64,000 nt of DNA, taken from contig CALRNH020000013.1 in NCBI GenBank assembly GCA_943369485.1, positions 1-64,000 on the forward strand, in the 5' to 3' direction. The first letter of the stretch is position 1; the number at the start of each line of letters is the position of its first letter. Both the position numbers and the translations under genes were made by a program. The notes below the pieces were generated by a model, which had not been told where the DNA came from, did no database searches, and saw only the letters and a program-made list of their open reading frames with translations. The DNA is from ATX-6F1 sp943369485. GTDB taxonomy: Bacteria > Cyanobacteriota > Cyanobacteriia > PCC-6307 > Cyanobiaceae. This document shows, one piece after another, positions 33,987 through 41,547 of the stretch.

Positions 33987-34742
33987 TGCACTTGATAGAG
34001 CTTTCTTGAGTTCATCGTAGTTATCCGAACGCCCAGCAGCGCTATCTAGAAATACCCCAATCGCCGCTGCCTGCCTCTTGATGGAATGTACATCATCGCG
34101 AGAGACAATCCATACTGCTAGCACTCCATGTGAGATACGCATTGCAGCTACGCATAGTCCTTGACCTTCAGGAATGCAAAGAGTGCTTGGCTCGTCGTCG
34201 AGAAGCCGCATCCTGTTAACCAACTTCCTCGCTGGCACTAATTGGCCTCCAATCACACCCAGGCTGTTCTCTTTGCCGAGCGAGTCTTCTTGAATTAAGG
34301 TAAATCTGCGAAGGTTATCCTTGAATAATGAAGGACCCAGGCATTGCTGACGCGCCCAGCGCTGGGTTAGCATATCACAGAGTTCCGGGATGGAAAGCGA
34401 TTCATCAAGCTGCGTATTCTGGAAGCTTTTGTAGTCGTCAAGTTCAACATCAACACTTGTTGCCGAAACAGGTCTACCTTTGACTCCGGTGTGCTTTACA
34501 AGTATCTCTAGCGGTACTGAACACAACCACTGCGAGTCCTTTTCTGGGCAGGGCCGCTGTACCCTTGACAAACCACTACGGGTGATTGCCACTACTGGTA
34601 GATTCAACTGGTTTGTCCCAACTTTGAGACCTACTACCTTTGCGAGTGCCTTAACAGGTGGCCTAAACTCAGCGCTGTCGCGATGCTGACAGGCAGTCAC
34701 CAGCAGTGCCAAGAGAGCAGCATTAAGCAGATCTAGTCTCAT
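33981..34742 (-). CDS. Cassette-borne lipoprotein (253 aa)
   Basis: The N terminus MRLDLLNAALLALLVTACQH contains a lipobox (LVTAC), so the mature protein would start at Cys18. The rest is a soluble domain with several cysteines (RPCPEKDSQWLCSVP; LCDMLTQRWARQQCLGPS) and no recognised motif. The ATG lies 5 bp before the GTTAGGT-type core (complement of 34747-34753), and the stop lies in the 33897-33986 site. Base composition is clearly lower in GC than the flanking chromosome. Function unknown. Confidence 0.7.
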   Translation of the reverse strand: MRLDLLNAALLALLVTACQHRDSAEFRPPVKALAKVVGLKVGTNQLNLPVVAITRSGLSRVQRPCPEKDSQWLCSVPLEILVKHTGVKGRPVSATSVDVELDDYKSFQNTQLDESLSIPELCDMLTQRWARQQCLGPSLFKDNLRRFTLIQEDSLGKENSLGVIGGQLVPARKLVNRMRLLDDEPSTLCIPEGQGLCVAAMRISHGVLAVWIVSRDDVHSIKRQAAAIGVFLDSAAGRSDNYDELKKALSSAT

Positions 34743-34746
34743 GGCG

Positions 34747-34837
34747 ACCTAACGCTGCCCATTAATTGCAGGCAAGGAGGCGGGGAGGCGCAGCAGAGAT
34801 TTAGTGGTGGGCAGACTACTCAAGGGGCTTGTTAGGC
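34747..34837 (-). repeat. attC-like recombination site (91 bp)
   Basis: Plus-strand cores are ACCTAAC (34747-34753) and GTTAGGC (34831-34837). Inner complementary arms are CTGCCCA (34755) and TGGGCAG (34807). The right arm is separated from its core by an extra ~17 bp, so the palindrome is asymmetric. The lipoprotein gene start follows the left core in the minus direction. Confidence 0.7.
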
Positions 34838-34922
34838 AAAATGCTTGTCGGCAGATTCTAACCCGCTTAGAATGCCCTATACTCCACAGGATAAAGGTGA
34901 TCAACTTGCACCAAACTGCTAA

Positions 34923-35300
34923 CTAGGAGCCGGTTGAGATCCGGCTATTGTCGTCTCCCGTCCAAATCAGTTGTTTATATGTTTCGTTGCCAAGCAAGCA
35001 AATCAAGTCAGTGAAGGCTGGCGCCCAATAGGCTAGTTCAACAATTCCATCTTGTCCAATTGCCGGAGGTGGCAACGTTGCTTGAGAAGGAGTTCTGGTG
35101 ACAAACTTTATGCGTCCAATCAATTGTCCACCTGTGTCATAAAGAAAGATCGGCCCAGCATGCTCATCTCTTGCAAATAGAGCATATGTATAGCGGCCGA
35201 TAGGTTTAGTAAAGCCAGCTTGCCAATTCAGGTCTGATTGCGATTCTTTCATTCTTGCCTGCTTGCTAATCAAACTTGATAGCAAGTCAAGCTGCGGCAT
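34923..35300 (-). CDS. Cassette-borne hypothetical protein (125 aa)
   Basis: Soluble protein with predicted beta-rich character (YTYALFARDEHAGPIFLYDT, GGQLIGRIKFVTRTP, GIVELAYWAPAFTDLICLLG). No signal peptide or motif is recognised. It lies between the 34747-34837 and 35367-35451 sites, with ~65-85 bp spacers on each side that are longer than in tight cassettes. Low-GC composition matches its neighbours. Confidence 0.6.
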   Translation of the reverse strand: MPQLDLLSSLISKQARMKESQSDLNWQAGFTKPIGRYTYALFARDEHAGPIFLYDTGGQLIGRIKFVTRTPSQATLPPPAIGQDGIVELAYWAPAFTDLICLLGNETYKQLIWTGDDNSRISTGS

Positions 35301-35366
35301 GGGGCGCCAACAGCCTTATACTCATGAAAATACACAAAATGTCAAGGTACTCCAAGGCAAGTATCA

Positions 35367-35451
35367 TCCTAGCGCTCAAGATCAGCGACGGGTCAGAATC
35401 TACGCATTGAAGAAGCTACATGCCCCAGTCTTCTGTATCTGGATGTTAGCC
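35367..35451 (-). repeat. attC-like recombination site (85 bp), one core mutated
   Basis: The right core is GTTAGCC (35445-35451); the left core is TCCTAGC, one base off YYYAAC. The right arm TTCTGTATCTGGATGTTAGC is nearly identical to that of the 38726-38812 site (TTCTGAATCTGGATGTTAGG), and the left arm GCGCTCAAGATCAG also matches its counterpart. Confidence 0.7.
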
Positions 35452-35480
35452 ATTCATTCAATGAGATTACCGCAAAAAAT

Positions 35481-36230
35481 TCATGTTGAGGGCTTGGGAT
35501 AAATTGTTCCTCCAACAACGCTGGACAAATCGACCTGCGCCCAATCAAAGCTATTCATGGCTATATCTCTTATCTTTGTTCCAAGGTACTCACTGTGGCA
35601 ATAAAGGCCACCTACAGGCCTATATCTTAAATACTCATCTGCTTGGGACGAAAATCTACCGACAATTGGATTGGACATACCTGCCTCGACGCAATCAAAT
35701 CCAAGCGCTTCGGAGAAAAGAACCTTTAATGCCATATCACTAAACTGGAAGAAATGCCATGGCCTCTCATGTGATGAAAATGAAAAATGCGTTTCCACAA
35801 AAACGTGGCCACCGACTCTGAGTAGCTTTGAAATCTCAATTGCAACGAGCCAAGGCATTGCAAAGTGCTCAAAACACGCACTTGAGTATATAAGATCAAA
35901 CTGCTCTCCAGCCTTAAAATAAGACGATAGCCTATGTGCATCTCCTACTACATCAACGTTGTCCCCCGGAAAATAGTCAAAGCCTGTGTAATCAGCTTTG
36001 GCGAAACCCTTTCTGGCATTTGAGGCGCCAGTAACCTCACGACTGCCTATTTCTAGCACTCGCGCTCCAGGCTTATTGCCGATTTCATATAAGTGCTTCT
36101 GCCATTTCCCATGGCTAACTTTCCTCGCCATTGGAACATCTGCCGCTAAAAAATTATTGTCGAACCTTGACTCTAGCAATAATGGCAGCTTGCGTAGTTT
36201 TAACATGATTTGTTTGATTGATCTTTTCAT
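35481..36230 (-). CDS. Cassette-borne SAM-dependent methyltransferase
   Basis: 249 residues. Class I methyltransferase motifs are visible: motif I VLEIGSREVTGASNARKGF near residue 58, motif II TGFDYFPGDNVDVVGDAHRL near 82, motif IV FDLIYSSACFEHFAMPWLVA near 111, then LLRVGGHVFVETHFSF near 137. The substrate is unknown; relatives act on sugars or small metabolites. AT-rich relative to the flanks. The stop lies ~30 bp from the 35445 core, and a CCTAAC core remnant lies ~20 bp upstream of the start. Confidence 0.8.
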   Translation of the reverse strand: MKRSIKQIMLKLRKLPLLLESRFDNNFLAADVPMARKVSHGKWQKHLYEIGNKPGARVLEIGSREVTGASNARKGFAKADYTGFDYFPGDNVDVVGDAHRLSSYFKAGEQFDLIYSSACFEHFAMPWLVAIEISKLLRVGGHVFVETHFSFSSHERPWHFFQFSDMALKVLFSEALGFDCVEAGMSNPIVGRFSSQADEYLRYRPVGGLYCHSEYLGTKIRDIAMNSFDWAQVDLSSVVGGTIYPKPST

Positions 36231-36249
36231 GATGTTCGTTTGGTGTGTT

Positions 36250-36256
36250 GTTAGGC
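36250..36256 (-). repeat. Isolated attC core (GTTAGGC)
   Basis: A lone GTTAGGC lies between the broken DHFR-like gene and the methyltransferase gene. On the minus strand it reads GCCTAACAACAC, the typical left end of an attC. The remainder of the site is missing, suggesting a deletion that fused two cassettes. Confidence 0.45.
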
Positions 36257-36296
36257 CGCATTGCAGGAGACATCTGTAATCGCTACAACGAGACTG

Positions 36297-36880
36297 TCAC
36301 AACATTACAGAGGGGGCAAGGCTTGAGTAGCGCAGTCCCAGCGATCCTTGCTTGAACTGACGGACATCGAGAAGCTGGAGGCTGAGGGCCCGACGAAAGA
36401 ACGGGACGCCGGCTCCGAGCGCAGTCGGGTGGATGAACAACGCATACTCATCAACCAGATTGTGCTCCTGCAACGCCGTGACGAGCTGACTGCCTCCGTA
36501 GCACAACACATAGCGTTCCGAATCGCGCTTCAGGCGCGCTATCGCCTCAGATACGTCGGAGAGGACACCACACGTGTTTTCCAAGAGGGCTCCGTCAACG
36601 ACGTTTAGACAACCACTTTTGGCATATCCATCCACAGCCGCCCGTACTCGCGCTCGTAAGCGGGTTTTCCCGCGTCATAAGCGGCGTCTGGCCAATACGG
36701 GATCATCACCTCGTAGACCTTGCGACCGTACAAGAACGCGTTGGCACCAGCCGCAAGCTCATTGAAGACGCCGTATACCTCTTGGTCGATGCGGAGCCAA
36801 CTCCCATCGTCTTGCCCTTGCGCTTCAATATAGCCATCCAGCGATAAGTTCATTGATACGATCAGTCGTCCCATATGCAC
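36297..36880 (-). pseudogene. Broken dihydrofolate-reductase-like (RibD C-terminal domain) cassette gene
   Basis: The N-terminal part (MGRLIVSMNLSLDGYIEAQG ... AFLYGRKVYEVMIPYWPDA) is the RibD/DHFR-like family start. It ends in a TAA (36605-36607) after MDMPKVVV, where the family continues with a serine and a strand. The C-terminal half (SDVSEAIARLKRDSERYVLC, YGGSQLVTAL, HPTALGAGVPFF) is in another frame. One nonsense change and one frameshift near 36560 therefore interrupt it. The family reduces small folate- or flavin-like substrates and is common among integron cassettes. Confidence 0.8.
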
Positions 36881-36991
36881 CCACTTGCGTCAAAATTCTC
36901 TAGATCTGAAGTGGGCACATGCTGTTGGTGATTCACTAAATCCACAACTCCCTCCTTCGGCATCTGCATGGTAGATGCCGTGAAATAGTCC

Positions 36992-37408
36992 TCAGCTGAG
37001 CTGCTTAGCCTCAACGTGACGAGCGAATCTGTCCAAGATAGCTTGCCAGCCATGCCGTTGTTGCTCACCCGAATTAGTTGACTCGGCATCGAAGCTCTCA
37101 CGAACCGTCGCCGAACCCTCACTCTCAGCGAACTTCACTACTACTAGCCGATCGTCTTCTAAATCGAATTCGATGAGTTCGTAGGGGACTACCTTCGTGA
37201 AGGTTCCTTCGAGATCAAAGCCCATGCTGCCGTCTTTGGCCTCCATGCGGTAAGAGAACTTTCCACCTGGCCTCAGGTCGATCTGTGCACTTGGGCAATG
37301 CCAGTCTACCGAAGCCGCATTCCATTGCTGAATGTCTTCAGGTGAGGTCCACGCCTTCCACACTTCTTCGATGGGGGCAGCAACGCTGACTTCAATTGTG
37401 ATTCGCAT
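36992..37408 (-). CDS. Cassette-borne SRPBCC (AHSA1/YndB-like) protein
   Basis: 138 residues. The SRPBCC/AHSA1 family start is clear (ITIEVSVAAPIEEVWKAWTS, PEDIQQWN), with RPGGKFSYRMEAKDGSMGFD and VRESFDAESTNSGEQQRHGW, QAILDRFARHVE. This is the START-like hydrophobic-cavity fold. The gene starts 23 bp after a GTTAGAT core (complement of 37432-37438). Its ligand is unknown. Proteins of this type are frequent integron cargo. Confidence 0.82.
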   Translation of the reverse strand: MRITIEVSVAAPIEEVWKAWTSPEDIQQWNAASVDWHCPSAQIDLRPGGKFSYRMEAKDGSMGFDLEGTFTKVVPYELIEFDLEDDRLVVVKFAESEGSATVRESFDAESTNSGEQQRHGWQAILDRFARHVEAKQLS

Positions 37409-37431
37409 GATTGTCCTTGTTTGTGACGTGC

Positions 37432-37517
37432 ATCTAACGCGGCAGATAAGAGGAAGAGAGAATGCTGGGGACCGTACAATAGATCTCTGAGTTCTGCGCT
37501 GTATCTCAATGTTCGGC
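37432..37517 (-). repeat. attC-like recombination site (86 bp)
   Basis: The left core on the plus strand is ATCTAAC (37432-37438), which on the coding strand reads GCGTTAGATGCAC, identical to the end of many mobile-integron attC sites. The right core GTTCGGC (37511-37517) has one substitution. The right arm TATCTCAATGTTCGG is related to the arms at 35367 and 38726. Confidence 0.65.
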
Positions 37518-37523
37518 GTAACC

Positions 37524-38048
37524 TCACAACAGAGGTCCGGAGCCTAGGAACGGGTCTTGGTTGGACAAGGCTATGTATACCGACACATAGCTCGCCAGTA
37601 CCAGCCACAACACCCGGAGCAGAATGAAACCTGCCGCCGCGCGGTCTAGCCGGGATGCGCAAGCCAAACTGACCAGCCCAACGATTAGCCCGGCAACTGT
37701 GTCTACCGCTCCGAGAACCGGGCTGTGGAGCAGGAAGTAGAGGGTTGTAAAAGCTGCGAATAGCATCCACCCAATACTCTCCGACCACAAGAACCAGGAC
37801 CGCCCGCCTGATCGCAGCGGCGAATTGGCAATTCGGTACAAAGCGACTAGGGAAGTCACGTTGAGGAACAACCAGACCGGGGCGAAGGCCCAGTCTGGCG
37901 GTGCGACATACGGTTGTAGGAAGGAGTTGTAGAAGTCGTAGTCTCCACCGAACCCAGACGGGAGTGCGCTAGTCGCGTTGGCCACCAGGAGAATGGCCAC
38001 TGCGTGCCACCACCGGAAGCCGCCAAGCTCACCGTTCGTGCTATTCAT
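37524..38048 (-). CDS. Cassette-borne TspO/MBR-like membrane protein
   Basis: 174 residues with five predicted transmembrane helices. The tryptophan-rich TspO segment is seen in PYVAPPDWAFAPVWLFLNVT (PPxWxFxPVWxxL), and the family-like end of helix 4-5 in LVSLACASRLDRAAAGFILL. TspO proteins bind tetrapyrroles and affect stress responses. The first helix (RWWHAVAILLVANATSALPS) is less typical. It lies directly beside the 37432-37517 site. The ~170 bp on its start side contain only a weak core-like GCTAGGC at 38204. Confidence 0.75.
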   Translation of the reverse strand: MNSTNGELGGFRWWHAVAILLVANATSALPSGFGGDYDFYNSFLQPYVAPPDWAFAPVWLFLNVTSLVALYRIANSPLRSGGRSWFLWSESIGWMLFAAFTTLYFLLHSPVLGAVDTVAGLIVGLVSLACASRLDRAAAGFILLRVLWLVLASYVSVYIALSNQDPFLGSGPLL

Positions 38049-38219
38049 TGTTTTTTGTGCCTTCTAGAGTGGATGATGAATACGGCCCTGGCAAAACATA
38101 GAGCGAAACGACAGTGATAACCACTGCATTGTCCACGCTATATGGGATGATCGGATCTGTGTGGGTCTCAGAGCTTGTGCTTACACCGCCGGGACATTGA
38201 GCGGCTAGGCCGCTGGCTG

Positions 38220-38687
38220 CTAGCCACGAACTGCTGCTTCTATTTCGGCGATGTCAATTTTGGTTTGTTTCATCATCGCCGCCATCGCCTTGGTAGATAC
38301 TGCCTTGTCGGCACTTGTTGTCAATTCAATCAGCCGCCTCGGGAATATCTGCCAGGACACCCCATAACGATCCTTCAACCACCCACAGGCGGTTTCCTCT
38401 CCGCCATTTTCTGTCAACGCCACCCAGAGTCGGTCGGTTTCGGCCTGATCATCTGTCGCAACCGATATGGACACCGCTTCGGTCAGGGTGAACATTGGTC
38501 CAGCATCAAGTATTTGGTACGGCACACCGCCCAACGAGAAGTCGACCACAGTGAATGCGCCATCGCCGTTGTCGCCAACAAAGGACTTTTCGATTCGACT
38601 TCCATGGATCAGAGAGCAGTAATACTCTGCGGCTTCAAGACCTCGTCCGTCGCGGAACCAGAGGCAGGTGCAAATCGAACTGGCCAT
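38220..38687 (-). CDS. Cassette-borne VOC protein (PhnB / 3-demethylubiquinone methyltransferase-like)
   Basis: About 155 residues from ATG 38687, preceded by GAGGAG 6 nt upstream; an ATG at 38711 is less likely. The PhnB-type vicinal-oxygen-chelate pattern is clear: CLWFRDGRGLEAAEYYCSLI, FTVVDFSLGGVPYQILDAGP, then WLKDRYGVSWQIFPRRLIEL. These proteins bind metals and small substrates, and some confer resistance to antibiotics or toxicants. Immediately upstream lies the best attC-like site of the array. Confidence 0.85.
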   Translation of the reverse strand: MASSICTCLWFRDGRGLEAAEYYCSLIHGSRIEKSFVGDNGDGAFTVVDFSLGGVPYQILDAGPMFTLTEAVSISVATDDQAETDRLWVALTENGGEETACGWLKDRYGVSWQIFPRRLIELTTSADKAVSTKAMAAMMKQTKIDIAEIEAAVRG

Positions 38688-38725
38688 TGTGTGCTCCTCG
38701 AAAGAGTGCAATGAAGGGTTCTGCG

Positions 38726-38812
38726 GCCTAACGCTCCAAATCAGAAGCGGGCATGGACTGAAAGCGGCAGCAATGCGTGACAGCCCCCGCCTTCTGAATC
38801 TGGATGTTAGGC
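38726..38812 (-). repeat. attC-like recombination site (87 bp), best preserved
   Basis: Cores are GCCTAAC (38726-38732) and GTTAGGC (38806-38812), exact complements. The inner arms (AATCAGAAGCGGG at ~38738 and CCCGCCTTCTGAATCTGGAT at ~38785) pair with a one-base offset, which is the extrahelical base that sets strand polarity in genuine attC sites. The variable terminal spacer is ~30 bp. Confidence 0.88.
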
Positions 38813-38836
38813 GGCAATTTGTCGTCGTTGACTTGC

Positions 38837-39847
38837 CTACATCATGGGACTTGTGATTCCAAGCTGTGACAGGTCGAAGTTAGCACTGTTTTGAATTGCA
38901 GCTAGGTGTCCGCGAGAGGGCAGGCCTAGTTCAAACCGAAGCGTGTCAAGAAAAAGAAGCTGCAGATATCGCTCAACGTCAGCATTCATTGCCGGCTTGA
39001 CACCCTTGTGCACGTAATCGTGTCGCCACTGAGCGATCACGGCCAAGCGAGTGACTTCAGCCGCTTTGTTATGGCTTTTGATTCTGTAGACCTTCGACAG
39101 AGTCGTCTTGATTCGGTTTGCCCCTCCGTCACAAACGACCTCCAACGCGGTCCAATACTCAAGGAACCCGAAGTCGCCACGCATAGCGCGATCGATCAAC
39201 TGAAGCGCAAGAAGAAGTCGACGCCGCTTATTCTCGGCCGTAAGGGCGCGCAAGGCCCCAGCGATCTCGTAGATATCATCGCCATTCTGTGCACCCAAGA
39301 ACGGCCCCTCTGCAGGTTGGGGCATCTTCATAGGTTCTCCGCTGACGTTAAATTGGCCTCCAGTTGCCTCGACCTCCCCTTCGAATACGACGTGGCGCAT
39401 GAGGTTTTGCCCAGCATGGATGCAGATCAAGGCAGCCACTTCGTCGAGACAGCTCCTAGCGGAAGCTTCGTCTCCAGGATTGCCGTCCATTCGGTATGGC
39501 GTCGCGAGAAACACAGACGGAGTATCCGGCAGCTCTTTTGAGTCGATTTTCACGGCAATCTGAAGCTGCCCAGACTCAGCTGACGTGATGTCAAAAGTCG
39601 ACTGAGGAACGATAATGTCATTAGCTCGGCCGAAGGCATAGATGAGTCGGCCTCCCAAGCGCACGGCTATGCTGCCTTCTCTAGGCACACCATACATTGA
39701 GGTAAGCGCTTTGGCAAAATCATCGTGAGGAATGAGCAGACAGGTATAGATTCTCAGCCAAAAGCTGGACTCACTCGGCTTGGTGAACCACTCAGCTCGC
39801 GCCAAAGCGGACAATGCGATCTGAATTGGTGAATCAGTCTCTGCCAA
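38837..39847 (-). CDS. Cassette-borne HEPN-domain protein (ApeA-like HEPN)
   Basis: 336 residues from a TTG at 39847, preceded by a GGGGGTG-type ribosome site. An N-terminal ~190-residue domain of unknown fold is followed by a C-terminal helical domain. There FLEYWTALEVVCDGGANRIK leads to VTRLAVIAQWRHDYVHKGVK, containing RHDYVH, an Rx4H HEPN ribonuclease motif. HEPN domains of this WxALE...Rx4-6H type occur in stand-alone defence and stress RNases. It is the cassette nearest the attI-like junction, the position of newest acquisition and strongest expression in integrons. RNase activity is a prediction only. Confidence 0.75.
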   Translation of the reverse strand: MAETDSPIQIALSALARAEWFTKPSESSFWLRIYTCLLIPHDDFAKALTSMYGVPREGSIAVRLGGRLIYAFGRANDIIVPQSTFDITSAESGQLQIAVKIDSKELPDTPSVFLATPYRMDGNPGDEASARSCLDEVAALICIHAGQNLMRHVVFEGEVEATGGQFNVSGEPMKMPQPAEGPFLGAQNGDDIYEIAGALRALTAENKRRRLLLALQLIDRAMRGDFGFLEYWTALEVVCDGGANRIKTTLSKVYRIKSHNKAAEVTRLAVIAQWRHDYVHKGVKPAMNADVERYLQLLFLDTLRFELGLPSRGHLAAIQNSANFDLSQLGITSPMM

Positions 39848-39862
39848 AAGTCACCCCCGTCC

Positions 39863-39889
39863 GGCTAACTAGTTCTTAGGCGGTTCCGC
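39863..39889 (-). repeat. attI-like or collapsed attC junction at the end of the cassette array
   Basis: On the minus strand the junction reads CGCCTAAGAACTAGTTAGCC. That resembles the end of integron attI sites, CCTAAAACAAAGTTAGGC, where cassettes insert at G^TTAG. It also reads as a short palindrome that could be an attC whose centre was deleted. The HEPN gene begins ~15 bp after it. Confidence 0.45.
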
Positions 39890-40596
39890 AAACCATTCTG
39901 CAACCCCGGAGATTGCCGCATAAGAGGTGCAGGCACCCAAGGGCAGGCAGGTCTGACGCAAGGCTGGCCACTTGATTCAAGCCTCCATGGTTCATTTGGA
40001 ACGGGTGGTTCGCAGGTCCGTTAAACACCTGTTCACCAGGCTACAAGTCGTCCAGGGTGTTGGCCGCGACCTGCAGCTCATGGGCCAGGTTGATGGGACA
40101 AGGCCGCCTGCTGCCGCATGACCTAAGCCCTACTTGTTTCAGACATCGGCGATGGACCTTATCTTTCCTCCTGGGGGAGTGTTCGCAACTGATTCCGATG
40201 GACGTCGAGTCACTTCAGTTGATTGACCCCAGAGCTGCGTTTGTGTCGTAATCGTTTGTGCTTCTTAGCGGAAATCTGATGACCACCAACGGCCGTGGCA
40301 TCGCTCATCCGTTCAGGGCCACCCCCATGGAACTCACCCTTGGGTGACCTCGTGCAGCATCGTTCCTTCCGATCATCGGTTGGAGCAGGCGATTGAAGGC
40401 ACGGAGGGGATCTCCCATCCATGACTCCTGCGCCCACGGCCATGGGTGCCGCCCCTGGGCCCGCGTGATCCACTGGCCGCCTGCTTTCACCTTTCCAACC
40501 AAGCAGCGTGCGGCAAGGATGGACTGTCCCCCGCTGCTGCCCCATGGCCCTGCGGAGCCTCCACCCCCTGGCCGCCCGGCGCATCGCTGACGCGCC
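39890..40596. other. Region right of the cassette array without a recognisable gene
   Basis: About 700 bp where an integron integrase would be expected if this were a complete integron. Short ORFs (40057-40251 plus, 40305-40598 minus) have no domain character. Near 40040-40105 a minus fragment PINLAHELQVAANTLDDL ending in TAG may be the tail of a lost gene. No tyrosine-recombinase box (HxxRH or similar) was seen in any frame. Confidence 0.55.
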
Positions 40597-41547
40597 ATGA
40601 ACTACGTCGACTACTACGCCGCCCTGGAGGTGGAGCGCGGGGCCACGGCCGAGGAGATCCGCAAGGCCTACCGGCGCCTGGCCCGCCGCTACCACCCCGA
40701 TGTCTCCAAGGAGCCCGACGCCGAGGAGCGCTTCAAGGCAATCAGCGAGGCCAACGAGACCCTCTCCGATCCAGACAAACGCGAGGCCTACGACCAGCTG
40801 GGCCGCCATCGCGCGGGCGAGAATGTTCAACCCAGCGCCGAGTGGGACAGTCGCTTCTGGCAGGGCGCCCCCGGCGAGGACATCGATCTGGCCGAGTTGC
40901 TCGAGCGCATCGGTTTCCACGGCGCCGCCCAGCGCCCGGGGGGCGGAGGCCGGGCCTCCCGCCGCGGCCAGGATTTCGAGATTGCCACCAGCCTCAGCCT
41001 CGAGGACGCCGCCCGCGGCGCCGAGGTGAGCGTCGAGTTCAGCGTCCAGGAGTTGGGGGAAGACGGCCGGGTGCAGCGCCGCCCCCACACCGCCCGCGTC
41101 CGCGTGCCCAAGGGCGTCAGCGATGGCGAGCGCCTGCGGGTGCCGGGGAAGGGCGGGCCGGGCCTGGGGGGCGGCAAGCCCGGCGACCTTTATCTCGACA
41201 TCCGCCTGGCGCGCCATTCCCGCTTCGAGCTGGCTGGCCACGACCTCTTCCTGCAACTGCCGATCGCCCCCTGGGAGGCGGTGCTCGGCGCCGAGATCGA
41301 AGTACCCACCCTCGACGGGCGCCTGCGGGTGAGCGTGAAGCCAGGTGCCCGTAGCGGCCAGAAGCTGCGCCTCGCCGGCAAGGGCCTGCCCCGGCGCCGG
41401 GAGGGCGCCGGCGACCTCTACGCGGTGCTCCAGATCGTCACCCCCAGCGTGATCAGTGAGCGGGAGAAGCAGCTGTTCGAGGAACTTGCCGCCAACTCCA
41501 GCTTCGATCCCCGCGCCCATCTTTCCACCGAGCCCAGCCATGTCTGA
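40597..41547 (+). CDS. cbpA: CbpA-type DnaJ (Hsp40) co-chaperone
   Basis: 316 residues. The J domain (residues 1-70: YVDYYAALEVERGATAEEIR) contains the HPD loop in RYHPDVSKEP. There is no zinc finger; a G/linker region leads to two C-terminal substrate-binding beta domains (GQDFEIATSLSLEDAARGAE; RVRVPKGVSDGERLRVPGKG). This is the CbpA layout rather than DnaJ. It stimulates DnaK and, in Escherichia coli, binds curved DNA. Its stop overlaps the CbpM start by 8 bp. Confidence 0.9.
   Translation: MNYVDYYAALEVERGATAEEIRKAYRRLARRYHPDVSKEPDAEERFKAISEANETLSDPDKREAYDQLGRHRAGENVQPSAEWDSRFWQGAPGEDIDLAELLERIGFHGAAQRPGGGGRASRRGQDFEIATSLSLEDAARGAEVSVEFSVQELGEDGRVQRRPHTARVRVPKGVSDGERLRVPGKGGPGLGGGKPGDLYLDIRLARHSRFELAGHDLFLQLPIAPWEAVLGAEIEVPTLDGRLRVSVKPGARSGQKLRLAGKGLPRRREGAGDLYAVLQIVTPSVISEREKQLFEELAANSSFDPRAHLSTEPSHV

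Noticed and set aside
38204..38210. GCTAGGC as a full attC core
   Set aside because: One base off GTTRRRY, inside a short GC palindrome, and no partner core or arm was found; mentioned only as a weak candidate.
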